Assembly: GCA_018607835.1 (NCBI GenBank)
Contig: JABBAS010000012.1
Coordinates: 1-52,288 of the forward strand
Length of the DNA stretch: 52,288 nucleotides
Direction: 5' to 3'
DNA from: Methylobacillus sp.
GTDB lineage: Bacteria; Pseudomonadota; Gammaproteobacteria; Burkholderiales; Burkholderiaceae_C
Positions within the stretch are counted from its first letter, which is position 1. Every line of letters begins with the position of its first letter. A model generated the notes under the pieces. The model ran no database searches. It had not been told where the DNA came from and worked only from the letters and a program-made list of their open reading frames with translations. Position numbers and translations under genes: made by a program. Below are positions 26,374 to 33,633 of this stretch, piece by piece.

Positions 26374-27165
26374 ATGTACACATTTGAATATAAAAGCGCC
26401 TCTAGCGTGGACGATGCCGTTAAGGCTATGGGCGAGGGCGCTCAGATACTGGCCGGCGGACAGACGCTACTAGCGACGATGAAGCAGCGTTTGGCAGCGC
26501 CAAGCGCCTTGGTGGATTTGGGCAAGATCAGCGGCCTCAGCGGTATCAAAAAAGAGGGCAATCACCTGGTGATTGGTGCGATGACGTCTCACGCGGATGT
26601 TGCCAATGACCCCACCGTTCAGAGCACCATTCCTGCGTTGGCTGCGTTGGCAAGTCAAATTGGTGACCGTCAGGTGCGCGCGCGCGGCACCTTGGGCGGT
26701 TCAGTGGCTAACAACGACCCCGCGGCCTGCTACCCCAGCGCGGTGTTGGCGCTGAATGCGACGGTTCACACCAACAAGCGAACCATTGCGGCGGATGACT
26801 TCTTCCAAGGGATGTACACCACCGCGTTGGAAGAGGGAGAAATGATCACCGCAATTGCGTTCGAGATTCCCGAAAAGGCGAACTACATGAAGTTCAAGCA
26901 GTCGGCCTCTCGCTTTGCGCTCGTCGGTGTGTTTGTGGCCAAGTCGAGCGCAGGTGCTCGGGTTGCCGTGACAGGCGCCGCCTCGTGCGTATTCCGTCAC
27001 GCCGGGCTGGAGCAGGCACTGTCGGCTAACTTCTCGCCCAGCGCGGTGAGCGGTGTTGCTGTGGATGCAGGGGATCTGAACAGCGATATTCACGCCAATG
27101 CGGCGTATCGCGCAAGCCTGATCTCTGTGATGACCGAGCGCGCAGTGGCGGCAGCTAACGGCTAA
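26374..27165 (+). CDS. FAD-binding medium subunit of the Mo hydroxylase (CoxM-like), 263 aa
   Basis: Flavin subunit that accepts electrons from the 2Fe-2S subunit. It has the FAD pyrophosphate motif LAGGQTLLATMKQRLA near residue 29, and RARGTLGGSVANNDPAACYPSAVLAL, the second FAD-binding loop of the PCMH fold. The CO-dehydrogenase flavoprotein C-terminal domain begins around residue 165. A TTGGAG ribosome site precedes the ATG. The order small, large, medium differs from the classical coxMSL order and is seen in other form II clusters. Confidence 0.92.
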   Translation: MYTFEYKSASSVDDAVKAMGEGAQILAGGQTLLATMKQRLAAPSALVDLGKISGLSGIKKEGNHLVIGAMTSHADVANDPTVQSTIPALAALASQIGDRQVRARGTLGGSVANNDPAACYPSAVLALNATVHTNKRTIAADDFFQGMYTTALEEGEMITAIAFEIPEKANYMKFKQSASRFALVGVFVAKSSAGARVAVTGAASCVFRHAGLEQALSANFSPSAVSGVAVDAGDLNSDIHANAAYRASLISVMTERAVAAANG

Positions 27166-27210
27166 GGTAAGCCTTAGAATTCGTCAAGAGTCTTGTTCGA
27201 GGGTGTTTCT

Positions 27211-28191
27211 GTGAAGTCTGTTGACGATTTAATAAGTGCCTTGCAGTCTGTTGGCTATTACGCCGACAGACGCTTGGCAACCGCTGTTTTTTTGGCCATG
27301 CGTTTGCAACGCCCCTTGCTACTGGAGGGCGAGCCGGGTGTTGGTAAAACAGAGCTGGCAAAGGCCTTGTCTGCGGTGCTTTCTCGCGACCTGATTCGCT
27401 TGCAATGCTACGACGGCATGGAGCAGCGGGAGGCACTGTACGAGTGGAACTACACCGCGCAGCTGATCCACATGCGTGCAGCAGAGAGCGCTGTGGCGGC
27501 TAAAGGCCTGTCGTCTGAAGGCGTCGCGACACTCGAAAAAGAGGTCTATGACGTAAAGTATCTGATCAGCCGCCCGTTGCTGCAAGCCTTGCAGGCGCCA
27601 GCGCCCGGCGCCGTTTTGCTGATAGATGAGGTTGATCGCGCCGACCAGCCTTTTGAGGCCTTTTTATTAGAGTACCTCGGTGAGTACCAAGTGACCATTC
27701 CCGAGATGGGCACGGTGAAGGCGACCAGCCAACCGCTCACGATACTCACCAGTAACCGCACGCGCGAGCTAAATGACGCGGTGAAACGGCGTTGCCTCTA
27801 CCACTGGTTGGACTACCCTAGCCGCGAGCGTGAGCTGGATATTGTTCGGGCGCGCGTGCCCGAAGCCAGTGAGATGTTGTCGGCGCAAGTGGCGAGCATG
27901 GTGCAGCAGTTGCGTACACAGCCATTTGCCGGCGCCTTCCAGCGCGCCCCAGGCATTGCCGAAAGCGTTGATTGGGCCAAGGCGTTGGTTGCGATGGACA
28001 CCTTGGTGGTTGATCCCGAGGTCATGCAAGATACCGCGGGTATTTTGTTCAAGCAGCGTGATGACATCGCTGCCATGACACAGGCGCTGGCGGGTGACCT
28101 GCTAGAGGCAGCGGCGGCCAGCGAGCAAGACGCTAAGGCGGGCGGCCTGACGCCGCGCCCGACGCCACCGAGCGCGGCATCACTGATGTGA
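27211..28191 (+). CDS. MoxR-family AAA+ ATPase (CoxD-like), 326 aa
   Basis: Chaperone ATPase for maturation of the Mo active site. In the CO dehydrogenase system CoxD acts on the cofactor together with CoxE. It has Walker A GEPGVGKTELA, Walker B VLLIDEVDRAD, sensor 1 LTSNRTREL and the arginine-finger region. I prefer GTG 27211 because GAGGGT lies about 7 bases upstream. A TTG at 27195-27193 would give six more residues and is possible. It overlaps function with the VWA gene 4 bp downstream; MoxR and VWA proteins work as a pair. Confidence 0.9.
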   Translation: MKSVDDLISALQSVGYYADRRLATAVFLAMRLQRPLLLEGEPGVGKTELAKALSAVLSRDLIRLQCYDGMEQREALYEWNYTAQLIHMRAAESAVAAKGLSSEGVATLEKEVYDVKYLISRPLLQALQAPAPGAVLLIDEVDRADQPFEAFLLEYLGEYQVTIPEMGTVKATSQPLTILTSNRTRELNDAVKRRCLYHWLDYPSRERELDIVRARVPEASEMLSAQVASMVQQLRTQPFAGAFQRAPGIAESVDWAKALVAMDTLVVDPEVMQDTAGILFKQRDDIAAMTQALAGDLLEAAAASEQDAKAGGLTPRPTPPSAASLM

Positions 28192-28195
28192 ATTT

Positions 28196-29419
28196 ATGAC
28201 GGTCACTGCGGAGCCAAGCCATGCCTTGGGGGATGCGCGCACGGGCAAGATGCCTGGCAATGTACTTGGGTTTTGTCGTGCCTTGCGACGTGCGGGCCTG
28301 ACCTTAGATAGCGCCCGTATTGCGCTCTCCATTAAGGCACTGGACACAGTGGGTTTACAAAATCGCGGGGATGTCGCTGCCGCAATGGAGTCGGTGTTGG
28401 TACACCGTGGTCAAGACCGTTTTATTTTCCGCGAGCTGTTTGATGCGTATTTTCGAGATCCGAAGATGGCGAATCAGTTGTTGGCACAAATGCTTCCGAC
28501 CGCTCAGGGTCAGTCTGCCCCCGACAATCGGCGTGCACGTGTTCGCGAAGCACTTAACCCTCCGAAGATCGCACCGAAAGACAGTCCGCCTCAGTCAGAG
28601 ACGCCGATTGAGCTGGATGCGGCGATGACCGCCAGCGAGGCCAATCGCCTGCGTTATGCCGACTTCAACACCTTGACAGCGAGTGAGTATCAGTTGATTT
28701 CGCAGCTGGTGCAAGATATTCCGCTGCCGCTTCCTAAGTGGCGAAGCCGTCGTTTACAAGCGTCACCGCGTGGTTCGCGCTTGGACTGGGGCAAGTTACT
28801 GAGGCAGAGTGCGCAGGGCTATGGCGTCCCGCCCAAATTGCCTCGGCGAGCCCGCAAGGATATGCCACCGCAGTTGCTCATATTTGTGGATGTGTCCGGG
28901 TCAATGGAGCGCTACGCGCGCCTGTTATTGGCTTTTCTGCATGCGGCGACCCAGGCGAAGCCCGGTGGGCGCGTCATGCCCGTTCGGCATGTTTTTGCCT
29001 TTGGGACCCAACTGACGCCTCTCACCCAAGCCTTTAACGAAGGGGATGCTGATGCCATGTTTGCGCACGTTAACCAATGCGTCTCGGATTTTGCGGGTGG
29101 GACGCAATTGGGCCAGAGCCTAGAGCAGTTTCAGCGTGGGCACGGTCGTATCTTATCTAGTGGGCGGACGGTATGTCTTATCATCTCGGATGGCTTAGAC
29201 ACGGGGTCGGATACGGTTTTGGAGCAGGCCTTAAATTGGTTAAAGTTACGCAGTGACCGTCTGTTGTGGTTGAATCCGTTGTTGCGTTTCGAGCAATACA
29301 CGCCCACCGCACGCGGGGCCACTGTCTTAAGTCGCAACGTCGATGCGATGCTGGCTGTTCATAATGTGGATAGCTTGAAAATGCTGGCGCAGAGTATTGC
29401 GGCAGTGATGCGGGCCTGA
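28196..29419 (+). CDS. VWA domain protein (CoxE-like), 407 aa
   Basis: Partner of the MoxR ATPase. The N-terminal half is helical (GNVLGFCRALRRAGLTLDSARIALSIKAL, VLVHRGQDRFIFRELFDAYF), typical of CoxE. The von Willebrand A domain follows, with the metal-ion-dependent adhesion site motif DVSGSME (about residue 231), GGTQLGQSL and the ISDGLDTG strand. It is probably cytoplasmic, tethering the ATPase to the immature enzyme. Tight spacing with the moxR-like gene shows co-translation. The pair is known to be required for assembling the CO dehydrogenase metal site. For form II enzymes its exact role is open. Confidence 0.9.
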   Translation: MTVTAEPSHALGDARTGKMPGNVLGFCRALRRAGLTLDSARIALSIKALDTVGLQNRGDVAAAMESVLVHRGQDRFIFRELFDAYFRDPKMANQLLAQMLPTAQGQSAPDNRRARVREALNPPKIAPKDSPPQSETPIELDAAMTASEANRLRYADFNTLTASEYQLISQLVQDIPLPLPKWRSRRLQASPRGSRLDWGKLLRQSAQGYGVPPKLPRRARKDMPPQLLIFVDVSGSMERYARLLLAFLHAATQAKPGGRVMPVRHVFAFGTQLTPLTQAFNEGDADAMFAHVNQCVSDFAGGTQLGQSLEQFQRGHGRILSSGRTVCLIISDGLDTGSDTVLEQALNWLKLRSDRLLWLNPLLRFEQYTPTARGATVLSRNVDAMLAVHNVDSLKMLAQSIAAVMRA

Positions 29420-29461
29420 AGAGGCCGGCGTCGATTTATTTTTTGTATAAGGAGTAGTTAC

Positions 29462-30070
29462 ATGCAGATGCAAGGTAGTCGCGAGTTGATCGTGTCGCAA
29501 CAAATTGCTTGGGATGCGCTGAATGACCCTGAGGTTTTAAAGGCCTGCATCCCGGGTTGTGATCGCGTGGAGTTGAGCGGCGACAACCAATACAACATTG
29601 GCATGGCGCTCAAAATTGGTCCTGTCTCCGCAAAATTCACTGGTGTGATCAACTTACTCGACGTCGAGGCGCCTCGCTCTTATCGACTCAAGTTTGAAGG
29701 TCAGGGCGGTCCCGCCGGGTTCGGCAAGGGGGAGTCAAAGGTGGTCCTTGAGCCCACGGCCACCGGTTGCTTATTGACGTATACCGTCGAGGCGCAAGTA
29801 GGCGGCAAGGTGGCCCAGTTGGGTCAACGTCTAATCGATGGGGCGGCGAGCAAGATGGCCGACGACTTCTTTAAGCGTTTTGACGCCCATATGGTGACGC
29901 ATCATGGCGAGGCGATCAGCTCTGCAGCCGGTGAAGCCGAGGGAGCCGATGCGGAGACAGCACCCCCCGCATCAGGGAAAGATACGCCCAGCAACGGTGC
30001 GTCACTGAAATGGTTGGCCCGGTTGGCTGTGTTGGGCTTGGTTGTTTGGTACGTCATTTCGCAGCAGTAA
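29462..30070 (+). CDS. coxG: CoxG-like SRPBCC protein with C-terminal membrane anchor, 202 aa
   Basis: A START/SRPBCC-fold protein of the CO dehydrogenase subunit G family. It opens MQGSREL and has the conserved DPEVLKACIPGCDRVEL and FGKGESKVVLEP blocks. After a low-complexity acidic linker (about residues 155-180), the last 20 residues are one hydrophobic helix (WLARLAVLGLVVWYVISQQ), a tail anchor. CoxG recruits CO dehydrogenase to the cytoplasmic membrane and helps pass electrons to quinone. The tail supports the same role for this enzyme. A strong AAGGAG site precedes the start. Confidence 0.88.
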   Translation: MQMQGSRELIVSQQIAWDALNDPEVLKACIPGCDRVELSGDNQYNIGMALKIGPVSAKFTGVINLLDVEAPRSYRLKFEGQGGPAGFGKGESKVVLEPTATGCLLTYTVEAQVGGKVAQLGQRLIDGAASKMADDFFKRFDAHMVTHHGEAISSAAGEAEGADAETAPPASGKDTPSNGASLKWLARLAVLGLVVWYVISQQ

Positions 30071-30078
30071 GGGTACCC

Positions 30079-31140
30079 ATGGAAAATTTGGATATCACGG
30101 TCCTAAGAACGCTGCAAGACTGGCGTGCCCAAGGTCGTCGGGCGTTGTTGGCGACAGTGATTCGGACTTGGGGCTCGTCGCCTCGACCCGTGGGATCCAT
30201 CATGGCCATGCGCGATGACGGCGCCGTAGTGGGTTCTGTTTCCGGTGGGTGCATTGAAGATGATTTGATCAACCGCTACACCGCGGCTTACAACGCGGTG
30301 GATGCAGCGATTCCTATGGGGGCGCCTGAGCGCGTGCGCTACGGCGTGACGGCTGACGAGGCACACCGCTTTGGGCTGCCTTGCGGCGGGACCTTGGAGT
30401 TGCTGCTGGAGTTTGACCCCAACGCCGCCGACCTGCAAGCCTTGACGGCGACGCTAGATGACGGCCGTCTGGTTCAACGTCAGGTTACGCTTGAATCCGG
30501 TGCCGTGCAGTTGACGCCTTGTGACGTCCCCTCGGTTTTGCGTGTCTCTGACGAGGCGCTCGTTAACACCTTTGGCCCAGGCTACCGCATGCTAATCATC
30601 GGTGCGGGGCAGTTGAGTGAATACCTAGCGACCATGGCCTTGTTCAGTGGCTTCTCTGTCACGGTGTGTGATCCCCGCGAAGAATATCGGGGTGCGTGGA
30701 ATGTGCCCGGTGCAAAAGTGGTGAGTACCATGCCCGACGACGAGGTCGTGGCCTTTAAGCCCGACTCTCGCAGCTGTGTCGTCGCACTAACGCACGACCC
30801 CAAGCTCGATGACTTGGCCTTGTTAGAGGCCCTTGGTACGGCGGCCTTTTATGTGGGCGCCATTGGTTCGCGCCGCAATGATGAGTCAAGGCGTGAACGC
30901 ATGATCACGCACTTTGATCAGACCACTGAGACGCTGGCTCGTTTACGTGGGCCAGTAGGCATTTACATAGGCAGCAAGACGCCGCCTGAAATTGCGGTGA
31001 GTGTGATGGCGGAGGTACTGGCCGTTAAGAACGGTGTGTCCTTGCCGCGTGATCTGATGGTGGGGCAGGCCAAGACCAAGCTCGATGTCGCTCCCAACGA
31101 TGACGGTGACCTTGTTTGCGGTGTACCCGAGGCAAGCTAA
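30079..31140 (+). CDS. XdhC/CoxI family protein (second copy), 353 aa
   Basis: A molybdenum-cofactor maturation protein of the XdhC/CoxF/CoxI family, presumably dedicated to the form II enzyme. The N-terminal XdhC_CoxI domain has TWGSSPRPVGSIMAM and SVSGGCIEDDLI, with a conserved Cys. The C-terminal Rossmann domain has IIGAGQLSEYLATMA, CDPREEYR and YVGAIGSRRNDE. I chose ATG 30079. An upstream in-frame start inside coxG would be in the wrong place relative to the domain. It is the last gene of the Mo operon, 8 bp after coxG. Confidence 0.9.
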   Translation: MENLDITVLRTLQDWRAQGRRALLATVIRTWGSSPRPVGSIMAMRDDGAVVGSVSGGCIEDDLINRYTAAYNAVDAAIPMGAPERVRYGVTADEAHRFGLPCGGTLELLLEFDPNAADLQALTATLDDGRLVQRQVTLESGAVQLTPCDVPSVLRVSDEALVNTFGPGYRMLIIGAGQLSEYLATMALFSGFSVTVCDPREEYRGAWNVPGAKVVSTMPDDEVVAFKPDSRSCVVALTHDPKLDDLALLEALGTAAFYVGAIGSRRNDESRRERMITHFDQTTETLARLRGPVGIYIGSKTPPEIAVSVMAEVLAVKNGVSLPRDLMVGQAKTKLDVAPNDDGDLVCGVPEAS

Positions 31141-31147
31141 GTCGCCT

Positions 31148-31537
31148 TCATTTGGTGGCGTGCCAAAACGCCTGTCCGCTTAAAAGACCCAAGTAGGTCA
31201 GAACCAGCGAGCCGGCAAGGTTGGTGGCCACGTTGGCTAGCGCACTACCCGCATGGCCATCAGCGAGTAACTGGATGGTTTCTAGCGAAAACGTGGAAAA
31301 GGTGGTCAGGGCACCCACGAATCCGGTGATCAATAGCAAACGCCAAATAGGATCGATCCCCGGCTGGCTGTGAAGCCACACATAACCAATGCCAATGAGG
31401 TAGGCGCCGATACAGTTGGACGCCAAGGTCCCCCATCCGATGCCGACATGCCCTGCCACGTTTAGCCACTGGCCTAGCGCCCATCGGGCGATCGCGCCCA
31501 AGCTGGCGCCTATGGATAAAGCGATCACCGTGTTCAT
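31148..31537 (-). CDS. crcB: fluoride channel CrcB/Fluc, 129 aa
   Basis: Small four-helix membrane protein that forms a dimeric dual-topology fluoride-export channel. It has GASLGAIARWALGQ and GTLASNCIGAYLIG (the conserved Asn of TM2). TGFVGALTTFSTFSLE in TM3 carries the Phe-box and the Thr/Ser-rich break. ATG 31537 has an AAGGAG ribosome site. An earlier in-frame start would lie in the regulatory region. I found no fluoride riboswitch core upstream. Instead there are paired palindromes around the promoter (31563-31627). It is convergent with the Mo operon, 7 bp from its stop. Confidence 0.92.
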   Translation of the reverse strand: MNTVIALSIGASLGAIARWALGQWLNVAGHVGIGWGTLASNCIGAYLIGIGYVWLHSQPGIDPIWRLLLITGFVGALTTFSTFSLETIQLLADGHAGSALANVATNLAGSLVLTYLGLLSGQAFWHATK

Positions 31538-31562
31538 GTCTGGCGTACTCCTTGATGCATTT

Positions 31563-31627
31563 CTGACCGGTCGGCTTGACATATTACACGTCTGTCGACG
31601 ATGTCGTCGACCTCACAGACCGGTCAG
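31563..31627. promoter_or_regulatory. paired GACCGGTC palindromes and nested hairpin at the crcB promoter
   Basis: CTGACCGGTC (31563-31572) and GACCGGTCAG (31618-31627) are mirror-image copies with palindromic cores 53 bp apart centre to centre. Between them GTCTGT pairs with ACAGAC (31590-31595, 31615-31620) and GTCGACGA with TCGTCGAC (31594-31601, 31604-31611). A minus-strand TAATAT at 31581-31586 may be the crcB -10, putting one palindrome near the start point and one upstream of it. This suits two operator sites for a dimeric repressor. As RNA it would also fold strongly and could terminate the upstream gene. Confidence 0.55.
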
Positions 31628-31675
31628 CGCCAAGCAGCTTTATACGCCTTGTAACGCCATTGCTTGGGGTGCTCC

Positions 31676-31945
31676 CTAGGGCTTGTACGGCATGGCGTCG
31701 ACTCTGAGCCCCTGAGCAGAAAACTTAGCAGCAGCTTTAGGCCCAACGCCTTTCACGCGTGTGATCAGATCGTGCCAGTCGGTAAATTTTTTCTGCTCGC
31801 GTGCGGCAACCATGAGTGCCGAGACCTTGGGGCCAATACCCTTGATACGTTCTAAAGCGGCGATGTCACCCGTATTGACGTTGACGGCAGCCATTACGAG
31901 ACTCGTGGCAAGGCTGAGTGCCAGCGCGATGAGTGTTCTTAGCAT
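31676..31945 (-). CDS. exported helix-hairpin-helix protein (ComEA-like), 89 aa
   Basis: A small protein with a signal peptide (MLRTLIALALSLATSLVMAA) followed by a double helix-hairpin-helix domain: VNVNTGDIAALERIKGIGPKVSALMVAAR, then WHDLITRVKGVGPKAAAKFSAQG. This is the DNA-binding module of ComEA, which pulls incoming DNA into the periplasm during transformation. ATG 31945 is chosen for the AGGAGA ribosome site and signal peptide. No other competence gene is nearby. Such short proteins are common in Betaproteobacteria and not always linked to competence. Confidence 0.85.
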   Translation of the reverse strand: MLRTLIALALSLATSLVMAAVNVNTGDIAALERIKGIGPKVSALMVAAREQKKFTDWHDLITRVKGVGPKAAAKFSAQGLRVDAMPYKP

Positions 31946-32069
31946 GATTTTCTCCTGGTTCGTAGCCAAAACCGCTGAGATTAGCGGGGCTACCAACCAG
32001 TGTGAGGACGTGTCTGCACGTGACGGTACTAGCGCTTGTCCGTAGGGGTGCTCAGGCACGAGGGGATCA

Positions 32070-33248
32070 TCACAACTCTTCTACCCGTCTAGGCGGGAAG
32101 GTTTCCCAGCCCTGACAACCAGGGCATTGCCAGAAGTATTTCTTAGCTTCAAACCCGCAAGCCGCGCATCGGTAGCGTGTTAGCGGCGCCGCCGCTTGAT
32201 CAATGGCACGCCCAATCAAGGGGTTTTGCACGTTGGTAGTTGTTTTGTCTGCTGCGGTTTGCCCCGCTTGTGCCAGCGCCTGCACCTTGATCAAGTTAGC
32301 AATAGTTGCCAAGGATGGATGCCGCTCTAAATGAGAAAAGTGCAAGGTCAAGGCATTTTCGGGTTGCAGCGCACTGAGGGCCAAAGTGACATCGATATTC
32401 GCCTGTTGCTGGTTGGCGGCGGCTAGCAGTTGGTGTACCTCAGCGGTGTCGTTGGCGACATGACCCAGCTCGACCAAGCGTTGTGCGATGAGCGGCAGCG
32501 TGGCGGGTGCGCGCTTGGCCAACTGCACCAGTAGTGATAAGGCGGCCTTGTTATCCCCTTGGGTGGCGCGGACCGCACTAAGGGCGATGTAGCCGCGTGC
32601 GCTGTCAGGTGTCAGTCGTATGGCTTGCTCCAACGCCTGCGTCGCAATTTCTGTGCGACCTGCCTGCAGGGCTACATCAGCGAGCTCGCAGTGGTAGTGA
32701 GACCGGCGGGCTGAAAAACTACCTTGCTCACCAGACTCTAGCGTCTTGGCAATTTGAATCGCCTGCTCCCAGTCGCGGCTACGCTCGTATATGGCCAGCA
32801 GCGCCAGCCTCGCCTCCGTCGCGTAGGCGGTATCGTCTAATTTTCTTAAGGCGGCTTCGGCACGATCCAATAAGCCCGCCTTCAAGAAGTCCATGGCCAG
32901 GCCATGCTGCGCACGGTGCCGGTCGGCTTGATTCAAATCGCTTCTTGCAAGCAGGTGTTCGTGCACGCGCACCGCGCGGTCGTAGTCACCCCGTCGTCTA
33001 AACAGGTTGCCTAGGGCGAAATGAAGTTCGCTGGTCTCGGGGTCGTGTTGTACGGCCTCTATGAAGGCGTCAATGGCTTGGTCTTGCTGCTCGTTCAATA
33101 AAAAATTGAGGCCACGAAAGTAAGCTTTCGGTGCCTCCTGCTCGGAGCGCCGCCATTGCCGCACATCCACGCGAGAAGCGACCCAGCCTAGCCCAAATAC
33201 AGCGGGAAGCAGCCACAGTAGGGTGGTGGCATCAAATACCCAGTTCAT
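32070..33248 (-). CDS. lapB: lipopolysaccharide assembly protein LapB, 392 aa
   Basis: Inner-membrane-anchored TPR protein that couples LPS synthesis to transport and targets LpxC for FtsH degradation. It has an N-terminal membrane helix (TTLLWLLPAVFGLGWVASR), then repeated TPR units from about residue 45. The C-terminal rubredoxin-like zinc domain has two CxxC pairs (YRCAACGFEAKKYFWQCPGCQGW). Length matches LapB/YciM. Its start overlaps the lapA stop by 17 bp, so the two are translationally coupled. Confidence 0.94.
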   Translation of the reverse strand: MNWVFDATTLLWLLPAVFGLGWVASRVDVRQWRRSEQEAPKAYFRGLNFLLNEQQDQAIDAFIEAVQHDPETSELHFALGNLFRRRGDYDRAVRVHEHLLARSDLNQADRHRAQHGLAMDFLKAGLLDRAEAALRKLDDTAYATEARLALLAIYERSRDWEQAIQIAKTLESGEQGSFSARRSHYHCELADVALQAGRTEIATQALEQAIRLTPDSARGYIALSAVRATQGDNKAALSLLVQLAKRAPATLPLIAQRLVELGHVANDTAEVHQLLAAANQQQANIDVTLALSALQPENALTLHFSHLERHPSLATIANLIKVQALAQAGQTAADKTTTNVQNPLIGRAIDQAAAPLTRYRCAACGFEAKKYFWQCPGCQGWETFPPRRVEEL

Positions 33249-33564
33249 CGTTCAAATCGCTGGTTGGTTTCTTGCTGCTGGCGGCGGGGGGAGGCGCGGC
33301 TAAGCGCTGCGCTTCGCTGTGTGCTTTGTTGGCTTGCGTGTTCGCGTGTTTGGCTGCGCGACGCTGGCCCATCCATAGCGGTGTCATCGCTGACACGCCA
33401 AAGATAATGCCAAGTATGAAGGCGCTACACAATGCCCACACCAAAGAGGTATCCCACGCTTTACCTGGCAAGAAGTGGACGATGACGGCTTGTTGATTGC
33501 TCAGTGCAAAGGCGACGACCGCCAGAAATATGACGATTCGGATGAGCCAGAAAAATGGTTTCAT
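33232..33564 (-). CDS. lapA: LapA family inner-membrane protein, 110 aa
   Basis: Small membrane partner of LapB. It has two hydrophobic segments (WLIRIVIFLAVVAFALSNQQAVIVHFL and TSLVWALCSAFILGIIFGVSAMTPLW) with the conserved SNQQ-V-V-F pattern of the LapA/YciS family. A C-terminal cytoplasmic Lys/Ala-rich helix (RRAAKHANTQANKAHSEAQRLAA) is probably a coiled coil. It is co-transcribed with lapB. In many Betaproteobacteria lapA follows ihfB; here modC lies upstream instead. Confidence 0.9.
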   Translation of the reverse strand: MKPFFWLIRIVIFLAVVAFALSNQQAVIVHFLPGKAWDTSLVWALCSAFILGIIFGVSAMTPLWMGQRRAAKHANTQANKAHSEAQRLAAPPPAASSKKPTSDLNDELGI

Positions 33565-33633
33565 GAGGTGTCCCTTTTAGGGCGATATCTTTCGGGTGTA
33601 AGCGCTAGGCAGACCTTCATTCTAGTGTGGCAT

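Noticed and set aside
31538-31660. Fluoride riboswitch upstream of crcB
   Set aside because: I looked for the conserved GGnGAUGGnGUnCnCC core and pseudoknot on the minus strand and did not find it. The region holds palindromes instead.
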